Assembly: GCF_014202895.1 (NCBI RefSeq)
Contig: NZ_JACHHV010000003.1
Coordinates: 32,552 to 96,551, forward strand
Length of the DNA stretch: 64,000 nt
Direction of reading: 5' to 3'
Origin: Lactovum miscens
Lineage (GTDB): Bacteria; Bacillota; Bacilli; Lactobacillales; Streptococcaceae
The position numbers and the translations under genes were made by a program. The notes below the pieces were generated by a model, which searched no databases, had not been told where the DNA came from, and worked only from the letters and a program-made list of their open reading frames with translations. Shown piece after piece: positions 18,231 to 28,108 of the stretch; the first letter of the stretch is position 1, and each line of letters begins with the position of its first letter.

Positions 18231-20480
18231 ATGTCTAAAGAAACATTTTCGATGCAATTTGCCGGACGAACATTAACTGTTGAGACAGGTCAGGTCGCAA
18301 AGCAAGCAAACGGAGCTGTTGTTGTTCGTTATGGTGATACTACTGTTTTAACGGCAGCTACCATGGGAAAAATGTCACTGGGTGATTTTTTCCCATTAAC
18401 AGTAAATTATGATGAGAAATATTATGCTGCAGGTCGTTTCCCAGGTGGTTTTATGAAGCGTGAGTCACGTCCTTCAACTGATGCCACTTTGACCGCCCGA
18501 ATGATTGACCGCCCTATCCGTCCAATGTTTGCTGAAGGCTTTCGCAATGAAGTACAAGTAATTAACACTGTTTTGTCCTACGACCCAGACTGTGTACCCC
18601 AAATGGCCGCAATGCTTGGAAGTTCATTGGCACTGACTATTTCAGATATTCCATTTGATGGTCCCATTGCTGGTGTTCAAGTTGGCTACATTGATGGTAA
18701 TTATATTATCAATCCAACGAAGATTCAAAAGGAAAAATCTTTACTTGAACTGACTGTTGCTGGCACTGAAATTGCCATTAATATGGTAGAGTCAGGTGCA
18801 AAAGAATTGTCAGAAGATATTATGCTGGGTGCTTTGATGGCAGGGCATGAAGCTGTAAAAAAACTCGTAGCATTCCAAAAAGAAGTTCAGGCTGCAGTTG
18901 GAAAGGTTAAAGCAGAGGTTGATCTACTGCATGTTAACGAAGATTTGAAAGCAGAAGTGATTGTAGCTCATAATGCTGAATTGAAAGTTGCTGTTAAGAA
19001 TCCTGATAAACTTCAACGTGAAGCGGATACTCGTGCAGTAAAAAATAAAATAGTTGCTGAATATGAATCTCGCTTTGCAGAAGATGAAAATCTTGATCTA
19101 ATCATACGTGATCTGTATGAAATTCTTGAACAAATGGAGCATGCTGAAGTACGTCGTCTAATTATTGAAGAGAAGATTCGTCCTGATGGTCGTGCTCTTG
19201 ATGAAATTCGTGCCTTAGATGCACAAGTTGATTTTTTACCAAATAATATTGTACATGGGGATGGTCTCTTCACTCGAGGGCAAACTCAGGCTCATTCAAC
19301 CCTAACTCTTGCACCAATGAGTGATACTCAAATCATCGATGGTCTTGATCCTGAACACAAGAAACGTTTCTTGCACCACTACAATTTCCCACAATTTTCA
19401 GTTGGAGAAACAGGTCGCTATGGTGCGCCTGGTCGTCGTGAAATTGGGCATGGTGCATTAGGTGAACGTGCTTTGGAACAAGTATTGCCATCACTTGAAG
19501 AATTTCCTTATGCTATTCGCTTGGTGGCGGATGTTTGGGAATCAAATGGTTCTTCATCACAAGCCTCAATCTGTGCTGGGACTTTAGCATTGATGGCTGG
19601 TGGTGTGCCAATTAAAGCACCAGTAGCGGGTATTGCTATGGGTTTGATTTCGGATGGTGAGCAATATACGATCTTGACTGATATTCAAGGTCTGGAAGAT
19701 CATTTTGGCGATATGGACTTTAAGGTAGCTGGTACTCGCGATGGTATTACTGCGCTTCAAATGGACATCAAAATTCAAGGCATCAATGAGCAAATATTGC
19801 GTGAAGCTTTAGCTCAGGCGAAAATTGCCCGTATGCAAATACTTGATGTCATCGAAGAAGCAATTCCAGAACCAAGGAAACACTTGGCACCTTCTGCTCC
19901 TAAAATTGAAAGCTTCCGTATTGCAGCTGATAAGATTCGACTTGTAATTGGTAAAGGAGGGGAGACCATCCAAGGTATTACTGCTGATTATGAAGTACAG
20001 ATCGATTTGACCGAAGACGAACAAGGTGGGCTGGTTGCAATTTATTCAAATGACCAAGCTAAGATTGATGCAGCTCGTCGCGCCATCGAAGAAATCATTC
20101 GCGAAGCCAAAGTTGGTGAAGTTTATGATGCGAAGGTTGTGCGTAGCATGGATTCAGCTGTTTTTGTAAACCTTTTTGGTAAAACAGATGCGCGTGTTCA
20201 TATTTCAGAAATGGCTTGGGGACGTACATCTAAAGTTGATGATGTGGCAAAAGTCGGAGACTCTGTTAAAGTTAAGGTCACAAAGATTTCTGATAAGGGA
20301 ATTGATGCTTCAATGCGCGAACTTACAGAAAAACCTGAGGGTTATGTAGAGCCAGAACGTAAGCCAAGATTTGGCAACAATGACCGTGCGGCACGTCGTG
20401 ATGGAGACCACAAATTTCAACAGCGTGATCGCAAGCCTAGTTCTACTTTCTCAGAAATTTCAAGTAAGAAACCAGATTAA
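18231..20480 (+). CDS. pnp: Polyribonucleotide nucleotidyltransferase (PNPase)
   Basis: PNPase degrades RNA 3' to 5' by phosphorolysis and can add tails. The 749-residue protein has two RNase PH domains (about 10-145 and 310-540) joined by a helical segment, a KH domain (about 555-615, with I-G-K-G-G-E-T-I), and an S1 domain (about 620-695, with [12 protein letters not shown]). The last 50 residues are a basic, Arg/Asp-rich tail. In many Firmicutes pnp follows rpsO directly; here rpsO is 43 kb away. The SseB-like gene starts 13 bases downstream. Confidence 0.97.
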   Translation: MSKETFSMQFAGRTLTVETGQVAKQANGAVVVRYGDTTVLTAATMGKMSLGDFFPLTVNYDEKYYAAGRFPGGFMKRESRPSTDATLTARMIDRPIRPMFAEGFRNEVQVINTVLSYDPDCVPQMAAMLGSSLALTISDIPFDGPIAGVQVGYIDGNYIINPTKIQKEKSLLELTVAGTEIAINMVESGAKELSEDIMLGALMAGHEAVKKLVAFQKEVQAAVGKVKAEVDLLHVNEDLKAEVIVAHNAELKVAVKNPDKLQREADTRAVKNKIVAEYESRFAEDENLDLIIRDLYEILEQMEHAEVRRLIIEEKIRPDGRALDEIRALDAQVDFLPNNIVHGDGLFTRGQTQAHSTLTLAPMSDTQIIDGLDPEHKKRFLHHYNFPQFSVGETGRYGAPGRREIGHGALGERALEQVLPSLEEFPYAIRLVADVWESNGSSSQASICAGTLALMAGGVPIKAPVAGIAMGLISDGEQYTILTDIQGLEDHFGDMDFKVAGTRDGITALQMDIKIQGINEQILREALAQAKIARMQILDVIEEAIPEPRKHLAPSAPKIESFRIAADKIRLVIGKGGETIQGITADYEVQIDLTEDEQGGLVAIYSNDQAKIDAARRAIEEIIREAKVGEVYDAKVVRSMDSAVFVNLFGKTDARVHISEMAWGRTSKVDDVAKVGDSVKVKVTKISDKGIDASMRELTEKPEGYVEPERKPRFGNNDRAARRDGDHKFQQRDRKPSSTFSEISSKKPD

Positions 20481-20493
20481 AGGATAGTAAGTT

Positions 20494-21276
20494 ATGTCAC
20501 AATTTGAATTAGGTCCAGATCTTGATAAGCGTCTTCGTGACTCAATTAATAATGAGGGGGATTTTCTTGCAAATCTTGGCTTTATCTTAGCACTGTTGAA
20601 TGAGTCAGTGATTGCCCCAAACCCTCTTTTTTCCGTTGAAGTAATGGAGCATGCTGCTCTTCCAATTTTTACTACAGAGTCTGACTTGGAGATTTTCTTA
20701 ACAGATATTCAGATGCCTGAAGGAGTTATATGGAATACCGTTCCAATTTCTGCCTTTTGGTCAAACTTGATGGAGTCTCCAATTGATACCGTAACCTTTA
20801 ATCCAAAGACTGCTGCTGATGTTCAGACAGGAAATTTATATTTTTTTGATAAAATTAAGTTAAATGATTTCCTTCAAAGTCATTCGGAAATGATGAATCA
20901 AGTGATGTCAGCCGAGAATGAGGAGGCTCCATTTGAGCAGAAGTCTTATTTTGTACCAACTCTTATTGGGAGCCGCATGTACGGTGATATTATACGTGTT
21001 TTCCCAATGATTATGGCGCCAGACAAAAAGACATATGTTCCAATTTTTGACAATCTACTCTCTTTATCAATGTGGTATCGGAACGAAGAACTGGTTAAAT
21101 ACTTCAAAGATAATGACGGTCAGTTTCGTGCAATGAAATTGAATGAATTACTTCATCCGTCGCTTGGTGAAAATCGCTTTGGTGAAACAGCAGGCATTGT
21201 AGTTAATCCATTAAATTTCGATCCAAAAGAAGACCAGAGTAACATGCATACCTGGGAAGAACTTGATAAACTCTAA
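20494..21276 (+). CDS. SseB-like domain protein, probably two domains
   Basis: The 260-residue protein appears to hold two copies of an SseB N-terminal-type fold. The first is around residues 25-130 (L-P-I-F-T-T-E-S-D-L-E near 55), the second around 145-215 (Y-V-P-I-F-D-N-L-L-S-L near 182). The P-x-F-T/D-x-x-x-x-L pattern is the main clue. The biochemical role of SseB proteins is not known. AAAGGATAGTA before the ATG gives a ribosome site. It follows pnp at 13 bases and is closed by a terminator, so it is the last gene of the pnp operon. Confidence 0.65.
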   Translation: MSQFELGPDLDKRLRDSINNEGDFLANLGFILALLNESVIAPNPLFSVEVMEHAALPIFTTESDLEIFLTDIQMPEGVIWNTVPISAFWSNLMESPIDTVTFNPKTAADVQTGNLYFFDKIKLNDFLQSHSEMMNQVMSAENEEAPFEQKSYFVPTLIGSRMYGDIIRVFPMIMAPDKKTYVPIFDNLLSLSMWYRNEELVKYFKDNDGQFRAMKLNELLHPSLGENRFGETAGIVVNPLNFDPKEDQSNMHTWEELDKL

Positions 21277-21280
21277 AATG

Positions 21281-21302
21281 AAAGCGACTTGAGTCGCTTT
21301 TT
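21281..21302 (+). terminator. Terminator after the pnp operon
   Basis: AAAGCGAC pairs with GTCGCTTT around TTGA, followed by T. Confidence 0.85.
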
Positions 21303-21411
21303 ATATGCACAGCATGACTTTAGAGCTTATTTTTAGTAAAATAAATAAAATAGAGTTTTGGAGAATGAAATTCTTTTCTGATCTAATTACTTGTGGAAGC
21401 GTGGTTTTGAA

Positions 21412-22803
21412 ATGATTAAAATTTACAATACTTATAGTCGCTCACTGGAAGACTTTAATCCAATTGAAGAGGGAAAAGTACGCATGTACGTTTGCGGACC
21501 GACTGTCTATAATTACATTCACGTTGGTAATGCTAGAGCAGTTGTCGCCTTTGACGTGGTTAGACGCTATTTAGAAAGATTTGGCAATATTGATGCTTCA
21601 GGAAAAAGATTTGGTTATGAGGTTGATTATGTTTCTAACTTCACAGATGTAGATGATAAGATTATAAATACAGCCCAAAAAGAAGGTATTGAGCCTATAG
21701 AGCTAGCTCAAAGATATATTGATGCCTTCTATGAGGACACAGATGTATTGAAAGTTAAACATGCGACTCATGCGCCACGAGCAACAGAGTATATTTATCA
21801 GATGATAGATTTTATTCAGGATTTGATAGATAAAGATTTTGCATATGTGTCTGAGGGGGATGTCTACTTTCGTGTCTCGAAATCACAAAATTATGCCAAA
21901 TTAGCCAATAAAAAACTTGATGAGCTTTTAGAAGGTGCATCAGGAAGAATAGATACAGATCTTGAAAGTAAGCGTAAAGAATCACCAGTTGATTTTGCAC
22001 TTTGGAAAGCGACAAAAGAAGGGGAAATTTTCTGGCAAGCTCCATGGGGAAAGGGACGTCCAGGGTGGCATATTGAATGTTCAGTTATGTCGGGTTCTTT
22101 ATTAGGAGAAACTTTGGACATTCATGGTGGTGGACAAGATCTTGAATTTCCTCATCACACGAATGAAATTGCACAGTCTGAAGCACATAATAATGGTACA
22201 AAATTCGTTAATATTTGGATGCATAATGGTTTTGTTAACATTGATGGTGAGAAAATGTCTAAGTCGATGAACAATTTTACAACGGTTCATGAAATGCTCC
22301 AAGCGGGACTTGACCCACAAGTTCTACGTTTTTTCCTAGCGACGACTCATTATCGACGTCCGGTTGATTTCAACAACGAAGCCTTAGAAAGAGCCGAAAA
22401 TAATCTTAAGAAGATTGAAAATGCTTATCGCAATCTAGATGTATTAGCAAATGACGATGGCAGTTTGACTAGCTTTGAGATAGCTTTTACTACTGCCATG
22501 GATAATGATTTCAATATTGCTGATGGACTGACTGTTTTCTACGACTTTATCAGTTGGGTGAATAAGGGCAATGGTGGTTCAGATGTCAAACGATTTTTTG
22601 ATGATATTTTGAAAATTATTGGTCTTGAATTCAAACAAGATGAGGAGATTCTTGATTCTGAAATTGAATTTTTAATAGAGGAAAGAAATCTTGCTCGTGC
22701 CAAAAAGGATTATGCTCGTTCTGACGAAATTCGTGATAGCTTGAAGGCTCAAGGAATTGTCTTAGAAGATACGTCTCAAGGAATGAGGTGGCACCGTGAG
22801 TGA
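21412..22803 (+). CDS. cysS: Cysteinyl-tRNA synthetase
   Basis: A class I synthetase that charges tRNA-Cys. The 463 residues include the HIGH-type motif H-V-G-N-A near residue 36 following C-G-P-T-V-Y-N-Y, zinc ligands including C-S near 225 and H-H-x-N-E near 252, and the KMSKS motif E-K-M-S-K-S near 282. I start at 21412 because the family begins M-I-K-I-Y-N-T; a frame extension upstream to 21391 is unlikely. The ribosome site (GTGGAAG) is weak and far. It overlaps mrnC by 8 bases. Confidence 0.96.
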   Translation: MIKIYNTYSRSLEDFNPIEEGKVRMYVCGPTVYNYIHVGNARAVVAFDVVRRYLERFGNIDASGKRFGYEVDYVSNFTDVDDKIINTAQKEGIEPIELAQRYIDAFYEDTDVLKVKHATHAPRATEYIYQMIDFIQDLIDKDFAYVSEGDVYFRVSKSQNYAKLANKKLDELLEGASGRIDTDLESKRKESPVDFALWKATKEGEIFWQAPWGKGRPGWHIECSVMSGSLLGETLDIHGGGQDLEFPHHTNEIAQSEAHNNGTKFVNIWMHNGFVNIDGEKMSKSMNNFTTVHEMLQAGLDPQVLRFFLATTHYRRPVDFNNEALERAENNLKKIENAYRNLDVLANDDGSLTSFEIAFTTAMDNDFNIADGLTVFYDFISWVNKGNGGSDVKRFFDDILKIIGLEFKQDEEILDSEIEFLIEERNLARAKKDYARSDEIRDSLKAQGIVLEDTSQGMRWHRE

Positions 22804-23200
22804 AGCTCATAAAATTGATTCAAATAAAGGAAAACTTTTAAATGGAATTGCCCTTGCTTACATTGGGGATGCAGTTTGGGAAGTCTATGTTCGTGATCAC
22901 CTTCTCTCGCTTGGCTTGACAAAACCGGGTCAACTTCAAAAAGAGGCAACAATGTATGTTTCAGCTAAAGCTCAGGCTAAACTGGCTGAAGATTGGAATC
23001 TTACAGAAGAAGAACAAAGCTATTTTTTAAGGGGGAGGAATGCTCATTCAAAAACAACTGCCAAGAATACCGACGTTGTGACCTATAGAGTATCGACTGG
23101 GTTCGAAGCTGTTTTTGGTTTTTTACATTTAACAAATAGAATTGAACGTGAGTCTCAATTGGCAGAATTTTGCATTGAAACAATTTTTGAAAATAAATAA
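22796..23200 (+). CDS. mrnC: Mini-ribonuclease III
   Basis: Mini-III is an RNase III-type enzyme without the double-stranded-RNA-binding domain; in Bacillus it matures 23S rRNA ends. The 134-residue protein has A-Y-I-G-D-A-V-W-E near residue 21 with the metal-binding acidic residues, and R-G-R-N-A-H-S near 79. Translation starts at GTG 22796, inside the end of cysS. The cysS-mrnC pairing is conserved in Firmicutes and supports both calls. The IS1595 element was inserted 48 bases after its stop. Confidence 0.94.
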   Translation: MSEAHKIDSNKGKLLNGIALAYIGDAVWEVYVRDHLLSLGLTKPGQLQKEATMYVSAKAQAKLAEDWNLTEEEQSYFLRGRNAHSKTTAKNTDVVTYRVSTGFEAVFGFLHLTNRIERESQLAEFCIETIFENK

Positions 23201-23240
23201 AATTTTTAAAGGTTAGTTCAATTTAAAGAAAAAGAAATAA

Positions 23241-23248
23241 TTTTTTAA
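23241..23248 (+). repeat. Left copy of 8-bp target duplication (IS1595 element)
   Basis: TTTTTTAA here is repeated exactly at 24959-24966 on the other side of the element. Eight AT-rich bases is the usual IS1595-family target duplication. Confidence 0.85.
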
Positions 23249-23315
23249 GGCTCTGTTAGCCGTATGTGTTGATTTTTGGATAAAACATTTTCCCCACTAA
23301 AATTGTGGGGAAAAA

Positions 23316-23849
23316 CTATTTTTTATGGGTACCATAATTTCCTTCAAACGAAAAGAGTAAGTCAATTAGCCCTTGATAATAAGGAATGAAAACACCACCC
23401 TGTATCATCTCTTTTAGTTCGTTAGGGCTAACCCACTTAACTGCTTGCACTTCTTCGGCTTGAAGCTTCAAACTATCTAAATCAACATCTTGATAAAGAA
23501 TATAAAAATCATCGAATCCACCGTCAAAATTAATGGTGAAATAAGGACGAGTGTCTTTGAAAGATATTGATAAGCCAAGCTCTTCTGATAACTCGCGTGA
23601 TATAGCTTCTTGGCTTGATTCACCAACAACGGCAGAGCCAGCAGCTGTGAAATCCCAATAATTCGGCCAGCCAGCTTTAAAGGACTGTCTTTGTTGTATT
23701 AGCAATTCACCATCTGAGTTAATTATCAATAACGTTGCAACCATATGATAATCGCCTTTATTGATCTTTTCTCCTCGAACTATTGTTTTTCCGGTGTTGT
23801 TTCGATTAATATCGTAAACATCCCAGATTTCAAATTTTTCAACTGACAT
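23316..23849 (-). CDS. Nudix hydrolase carried inside the IS element
   Basis: The 177-residue protein has a complete Nudix box near residues 73-95 (G-x5-E-x7-R-E-L-S-E-E-L-G-L). The N-terminal part (W-D-V-Y-D, then H-M-V-A-T-L-L-I and N-Y-W-D-F-T-A-A-G) resembles the YfcD/isopentenyl-diphosphate-isomerase-like subgroup. Its substrate is not known; IDI activity should not be assumed. Its ATG overlaps the transposase stop (TAATG), so it was translated as the second gene of the transposase mRNA; AAGGTGG lies 10 bases upstream. The frame is intact though the transposase is not, hinting at selection or recent decay. Confidence 0.88.
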   Translation of the reverse strand: MSVEKFEIWDVYDINRNNTGKTIVRGEKINKGDYHMVATLLIINSDGELLIQQRQSFKAGWPNYWDFTAAGSAVVGESSQEAISRELSEELGLSISFKDTRPYFTINFDGGFDDFYILYQDVDLDSLKLQAEEVQAVKWVSPNELKEMIQGGVFIPYYQGLIDLLFSFEGNYGTHKK

Positions 23850-24866
23850 TATATTATTTCCACCTTTCGTAAACGTAGAGTTTCTATCATTTCGTATTCT
23901 TTATGCGTCAATGATTGTACCGCAAGTTCTTTGATACCATTCGTTGTGCTGTCAAAACTGATTGAATCTAGGAAATTGAACAGAGCGATGTAGCCGTTTA
24001 AATATTTCGTAGCTACACCTTTGAAGTTCGCAATCCATGATTTTAAACGACTATGGTAACTGTTCACGTTTTGAATGTGATAGATACCTTTGCTACGTTG
24101 TTTGCCAGTTTTGAAGGCGTAATGTTTCAAATCGTGTTCATTTGTGAAGGTACTATAAGCCCGTAGAGCGTCCGTATACAAGGCTGAGCCTTGTTCCACT
24201 TTTCCTGATAAGCCTTGCTCTATCTCACTAGAACTAGGTCTTCCACGACCGATAATCTTAAAGAATGTGTTCTTATTACGGTCACGAGCGACAAGTACAC
24301 AGATTTGTTATTTGATAATCCACGTTTGGTAGCTGAGCCGCCACGCTTGCGTGAATTGCGGTTAGTTGGTTTTGAACCCTTGCTTGATTCCAAGAAAGAA
24401 TGTTTCATCAGCCTCAACGATTCCTTCTAAACTCTCGATTTGAATATCTTCAAGGGCAGAGAAAATCTTATGTCGCCAATAGAATAGCGTCACGTAATGC
24501 ACACCGATACGTTCTGCTGATTCACGCAAGCTCATGCCAAGAAGTACACTCAATAAAGTCTAACCAACGGTTTACTTTACGACAATGGAATAATGGTGTC
24601 GCAGTCGTATCAGAAAACGATTTATGACAATCCTTGCAATAGTAGCGTTGCATACCTGGTTTTGTATGACCATTCCGATTTACATTCATAAAACCACAAT
24701 TAACACAATGAAAGCCGTCTTTTGCTTTGATTTCAGTTGCTTCACCAAAGACAGATTTCACTTATGATTGTGGTGATGTAAGCATGATTTTAAAATGATT
24801 CATTACACGTCTTTTATTAGACTCAGGCAAGTTTTGGATTTCTTGGATAATATCAGCTACACGCAT
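23849..24866 (-). pseudogene. IS1595-family transposase, frameshifted and with an internal stop
   Basis: The frame opens at ATG 24866 (M-R-V-A-D-I-I-Q-E-I), meets TAA at 24764-24762, then resumes with a zinc ribbon (C-V-N-C...C-K-D-C, about 24690-24620), a helix-turn-helix and E-A-D-E-T-F-F (first catalytic Asp, about 24400), Y-T-D-A-L-R-A-Y (second Asp, about 24170), and N-V-N-S-Y-H-S-R-L-K-S-W (about 24050). At least three frame changes (near 24545, 24390 and 24300) and one stop separate these parts. No functional transposase can be made without repair; a second intact copy elsewhere could act in trans. Confidence 0.9.
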
Positions 24867-24958
24867 TGGTATCACTCGCTTTCATCAAGGTTTCTATACC
24901 TTAATTATACTACCGAAGCGGTTTATTACGAAAATCAACACTTACGGCTAACAGAGCC

Positions 24959-24966
24959 TTTTTTAA
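24959..24966 (+). repeat. Right copy of 8-bp target duplication (IS1595 element)
   Basis: TTTTTTAA, identical to 23241-23248. Confidence 0.85.
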
Positions 24967-24981
24967 ATATGAATAGGTTAT

Positions 24982-25010
24982 TTGATTGTAAAAAGCCTTT
25001 TTGTTATAAT
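24982..25010 (+). promoter_or_regulatory. Nitroreductase promoter next to the IS end
   Basis: TTGATT (24982-24987), 17-base spacer, TATAAT (25005-25010). The -35 begins only 23 bases after the IS inverted repeat, so the insertion removed or displaced any upstream control sites but left the core promoter. Confidence 0.75.
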
Positions 25011-25052
25011 TGCGAGTGTTTAAAAAAAGAAAAGAAAGTTGAGTTATCAGAA

Positions 25053-25661
25053 ATGTCATTTATCGATATTCTTAAAAAACGTCGTAGCATTTATGCATTA
25101 GGACGTAATATTAGCAATGAAGAAGAAGTTATAAAAACCATTAAGGAGGCAGTTAAACATAGTCCCACAGCCTTTAATGCACAAACTCATCGTGCTAAAA
25201 TTTTACTTGGAGCTGCTCAAGACAAATTCTGGGGTGAACTTGTACCCACTGCTTTGACTTCAACTATGAAAGAACAAGGGGCTGATGATGCAGCTATTGC
25301 AGCAACAATGACAAAACTTGCTGGTTTCAAAGCAGCCTATGGAACGGTTCTATTTTATGAAGATGAAAGTGTAACAAATAAGCTTAAGGCTGATTTTCCA
25401 CTCTTTGCTGATAATTTTGATGGCTGGTCAGAGCAATCAACTGGTATTGCATCAGCAAATACATGGTCAGCTCTTACTGAACTTGGTCTTGGTGGAAATC
25501 TCCAACACTATAATCCAGTTATTGATGAACTCGTGGCTAAAGAATTTAATATTCCTGACGGCTATAAGCTCCGTGGTCAATTGGTCTTCGGCTCAATTGA
25601 AGATTCTGCTAGAGACAAGGCTTTCCTTGGTGATGAAATCCTCACGGAAGTTATTAAATAA
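25053..25661 (+). CDS. Nitroreductase family protein
   Basis: FMN-dependent oxidoreductases of this type reduce nitro compounds, quinones or flavins with NAD(P)H. The 202-residue protein begins M-S-F-I-D-I-L-K-K-R-R-S-I-Y-A-L-G, with the Arg/Ser pair that contacts FMN, and has S-P-T-A-F-N-A-Q near residue 45 and L-G-G-N-L-Q-H-Y near 150. This matches the short Lactobacillales subgroup. An open frame extends upstream into the IS, but the promoter at 24982-25010 shows that only the ATG at 25053 can be used. Ribosome site is weak (GTTGAG). Confidence 0.9.
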   Translation: MSFIDILKKRRSIYALGRNISNEEEVIKTIKEAVKHSPTAFNAQTHRAKILLGAAQDKFWGELVPTALTSTMKEQGADDAAIAATMTKLAGFKAAYGTVLFYEDESVTNKLKADFPLFADNFDGWSEQSTGIASANTWSALTELGLGGNLQHYNPVIDELVAKEFNIPDGYKLRGQLVFGSIEDSARDKAFLGDEILTEVIK

Positions 25662-25717
25662 GAATCGTCTCTAACTTGAGTCATAGATTAATGGTTCAGG
25701 TAAAATTGCTTTTAATG

Positions 25718-25749
25718 AAAGGTTTGCTTTTCTCAAGTGAACCTTTTTT
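25718..25749 (+). terminator. Terminator after the nitroreductase gene
   Basis: AAAGGTT pairs with AACCTTT around a 15-16 base loop, followed by T. Confidence 0.65.
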
Positions 25750-25883
25750 ATTAAACATTGTTTGGGACAGATTTTTCAGTTTATCTTTGGTTTATGAAAA
25801 GATATAAGCTATAATAGAAAAGAATTGAGATTCGATGAGACATTTAGCAAAGAATTTCAAAATAAATGGAGGTAATTTCACTC

Positions 25884-27293
25884 ATGGTAGAAATTGATTG
25901 GGCAAAAGAAGTTGAAGCCCGGAAAGATGATTTGTTCAAGGACCTTTTTGAAGTTTTGAGCATCAACTCGGTTAAAGATATGGCACATGCTACAGAAGAA
26001 TTTCCAGTAGGACCTGGTGCTGCTAAAGCTATGCTTAAGTTCTTGTCATTAGCTGAACGTGATGGTTTCCGTACAAAAAATTTGGATAATCTAGTGGGTT
26101 ATTTGGAGTACGGTGACGCAGATGCTGAAGCTTTTGGTTTACTTGGACATATGGATGTAGTCCCTGTAGATGATAAATGGCACACAGATCCATTTATCCC
26201 GGTCATCAAAGATGGAAAACTATATGCGCGTGGTGCTTCAGATGATAAAGGACCTTCAATGGCCGCATATTATGCTGTAAAGATTATCAAAGAATTGGGC
26301 CTGCCTATTAGTAAAAAGATCCGTTTTATAGTAGGTACTGATGAAGAATCTGGCTGGTCATGTATGAATCATTACCTTGAGCTTGAAGAAATGCCAAAAA
26401 TTGGCTTCTCTCCAGATGCTGAGTTTCCGATTATAAATGGAGAAAAGGCAATTATAGGAGTACATACTCTTTTCCCAACACTTAAAGGAGTTGGCGATTT
26501 GAAGCTTGAAAGCTTCAAGTCAGGCTTGGCGTTAAACATGGTTCCACCAACAGCCGATGCAATCTTGACAGGTGCTCCTGCTTCGATCGAAGCTGATTTC
26601 ACTTTGTTCTTGTCTAAAAATGGTTTAACAGGTCAAGTTACATTTGACGGTGATAAGGCTAAGCTACACCTTGTAGGGGTAGGCGTTCACGCAATGGATC
26701 CTACATTGGGTAAGAACTCTGGAACTTTCCTTGCTAGTTTTTTGAATAACTATAATTTTGATGCTTCAGCAGCAAATTTCTTAAAAGTTGTTTCTGAATA
26801 CTATCACCTTGTTCACCATGGTGAAAAGCTTGGCGTTGCTTTTGAGCACCCAGTAATGGGTAATGTGACAACACCAGCTAATCTTTTCAATTACTCAGCA
26901 GAAGGAGAAAAGAAAGTAACCTTAAACGTCCGATTCCCGGCAGGAACAGATGTTGAAACAATTGAAAAACAAATGTCGAAAGTATTGAATCCATTTGATG
27001 TCAAGGTAGAAGTAGAACCTGGTGGAAACCGTGAGCCTCATTATCTTTCAGGCGAGGATCCACTTGTTAAGACTCTGCTTGACGTTTATGAAAAGCACAC
27101 CGGTCTTAAAGGATTTGAAGAGTCAATTGGTGGTGGAACATACGGTCGGTTGCTTGAACATGGAGTTGCCTTTGGTGCTCTTTTCCAAGGGCGTGAAAGT
27201 ACAATGCATCAACCTGATGAATACATGTTTGTTGAAGATATCATCAAGGCTGCGATAATTTATGCTGACGCAATCTATCGTTTAGTTAAATAA
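25884..27293 (+). CDS. pepV: Dipeptidase PepV
   Basis: PepV is the broad-range dipeptidase that finishes peptide breakdown in lactic acid bacteria. The 469-residue protein is an M20 metallopeptidase with G-H-M-D-V-V-P near residue 87 (zinc ligand His/Asp), the catalytic Glu-Glu in G-T-D-E-E-S-G near 153, D-A-E-F-P near 176, and a C-terminal ligand His. I use ATG 25884, as the family start fits M-V-E-I-D-W-A and GGAGG lies 11 bases upstream; the ATG at 25866 overlaps that site. It works downstream of the Opp transporter encoded at 42.6-50.3 kb. Confidence 0.95.
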   Translation: MVEIDWAKEVEARKDDLFKDLFEVLSINSVKDMAHATEEFPVGPGAAKAMLKFLSLAERDGFRTKNLDNLVGYLEYGDADAEAFGLLGHMDVVPVDDKWHTDPFIPVIKDGKLYARGASDDKGPSMAAYYAVKIIKELGLPISKKIRFIVGTDEESGWSCMNHYLELEEMPKIGFSPDAEFPIINGEKAIIGVHTLFPTLKGVGDLKLESFKSGLALNMVPPTADAILTGAPASIEADFTLFLSKNGLTGQVTFDGDKAKLHLVGVGVHAMDPTLGKNSGTFLASFLNNYNFDASAANFLKVVSEYYHLVHHGEKLGVAFEHPVMGNVTTPANLFNYSAEGEKKVTLNVRFPAGTDVETIEKQMSKVLNPFDVKVEVEPGGNREPHYLSGEDPLVKTLLDVYEKHTGLKGFEESIGGGTYGRLLEHGVAFGALFQGRESTMHQPDEYMFVEDIIKAAIIYADAIYRLVK

Positions 27294-27310
27294 GATATTG
27301 TTACTGATCC

Positions 27311-27337
27311 AAAAGACAAGTTTAGCCTTGTCTTTTT
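27311..27337 (+). terminator. Terminator after pepV
   Basis: AAAGACAAG pairs with CTTGTCTTT around a six-base loop, followed by T. Confidence 0.85.
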
Positions 27338-27360
27338 GTGTTTCATAAACTTATAAAAAT

Positions 27361-27369
27361 TGCTATAAT
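27361..27369 (+). promoter_or_regulatory. sdaAB extended -10 promoter
   Basis: TG-C-TATAAT (hexamer 27364-27369) lies 34 bases before the sdaAB ATG. The -35 region is poor. Confidence 0.6.
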
Positions 27370-27403
27370 TATATGTTTTTAAATTTTGGAAGGTACTAAT
27401 GTA

Positions 27404-28078
27404 ATGGATAACTTAAGATATAAATCTGTATTTGATATTATTGGCCCTGTTATGGTGGGACCTTCTAGCTCACATACTGCAGGTGCAGCTCGAATTGGAA
27501 AGATTGTCCGTTCAATCTTTGGTGAATTACCTGACCATTTAGAAATTCATCTTTATGAAAGTTTTGCTAAAACATATCGTGGTCATGGTACAGATATAGC
27601 TTTGGTAGCAGGAGTCTTGGGGATGGACCCTGATGATGAGCGCCTTCCACTGGCTCCTCAACTTGCTTATGATCAAGGCATGGAAGTCAGTTATGTGCCA
27701 CATTTAGATGTGCAGGCAAGCCACCCCAATACTGCTCGTCTTATCTGTAGAAAGGGTGACAAGAAGATGACAATCACGGGTATTTCTCTTGGTGGTGGTT
27801 TGATAAAGGTGACTGAGCTAAATGGTTTTGAGGTTTCAATCTCTATGGGAATGCCAACTTTTGTTATCGTTCAACAAGACGTTCCTGGTGTTATTGCCAA
27901 AGTCACTGGAATTTTGATGGATCATGATATCAATGTCGCTCAAATGACCGTAACTCGTGCTGCTAAGGGAGACAAAGCAATTATGATTATTGAAGTTGAT
28001 ACAACCAAACAAGTGAATGAAGCGGCTGAAGCGATGAAAGAAATCCCAGAACTCATTGATGCCAATTTCTTCATATAG
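27404..28078 (+). CDS. sdaAB: L-serine dehydratase, beta subunit
   Basis: With SdaAA it forms the oxygen-sensitive iron-sulfur enzyme converting L-serine to pyruvate and ammonia. The 224-residue protein has G-P-S-S-S-H-T-A-G near residue 19 and a C-terminal ACT domain (about 148-222; V-I-V-Q-Q-D-V-P-G-V-I-A) that may sense serine. I start at ATG 27404 because GGAAGG lies 10 bases upstream; a TTG at 27386 is in frame but overlaps that site. sdaAA follows after 30 bases. Confidence 0.95.
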   Translation: MDNLRYKSVFDIIGPVMVGPSSSHTAGAARIGKIVRSIFGELPDHLEIHLYESFAKTYRGHGTDIALVAGVLGMDPDDERLPLAPQLAYDQGMEVSYVPHLDVQASHPNTARLICRKGDKKMTITGISLGGGLIKVTELNGFEVSISMGMPTFVIVQQDVPGVIAKVTGILMDHDINVAQMTVTRAAKGDKAIMIIEVDTTKQVNEAAEAMKEIPELIDANFFI

Positions 28079-28108
28079 ACAAAGATTGATTATTGAATAG
28101 GTAAAGAA

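Larger units (their letters stand above)
23249..24958 (-). mobile_element. IS1595-family insertion sequence with passenger Nudix gene
   Basis: The element is 1710 bp. Its ends are inverted: GGCTCTGTTAGCCGTA at 23249 matches the complement of 24943-24958 exactly, and the match extends to about 28 bases with one mismatch. An 8-bp direct repeat TTTTTTAA flanks it. Inside, on the minus strand, are a broken transposase gene and an intact Nudix hydrolase gene. Zinc-ribbon plus DDE/N domain layout places it in IS1595 (ISXO2-like). Some members of this family are known to carry passenger genes. The sharp ends and exact duplication suggest a fairly recent insertion, yet the transposase is already dead. 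Confidence 0.9.

Noticed and set aside
21365..21415. A 16-codon frame with one Cys codon ending in ATGA overlap with the cysS start, as a possible leader peptide
   Set aside because: Its GGAGA site touches the ATG (one-base spacing), so it is unlikely to be translated; a single Cys codon is weak evidence for attenuation.
23849..24866. Programmed frameshifting to make an active IS1595 transposase
   Set aside because: There is an in-frame TAA plus several frame changes without slippery sequences, which points to plain decay.
24795..25052. N-terminal extension of the nitroreductase frame into the IS element
   Set aside because: It covers the IS end, and the gene's promoter at 24982-25010 lies inside it; the family starts at the ATG at 25053.
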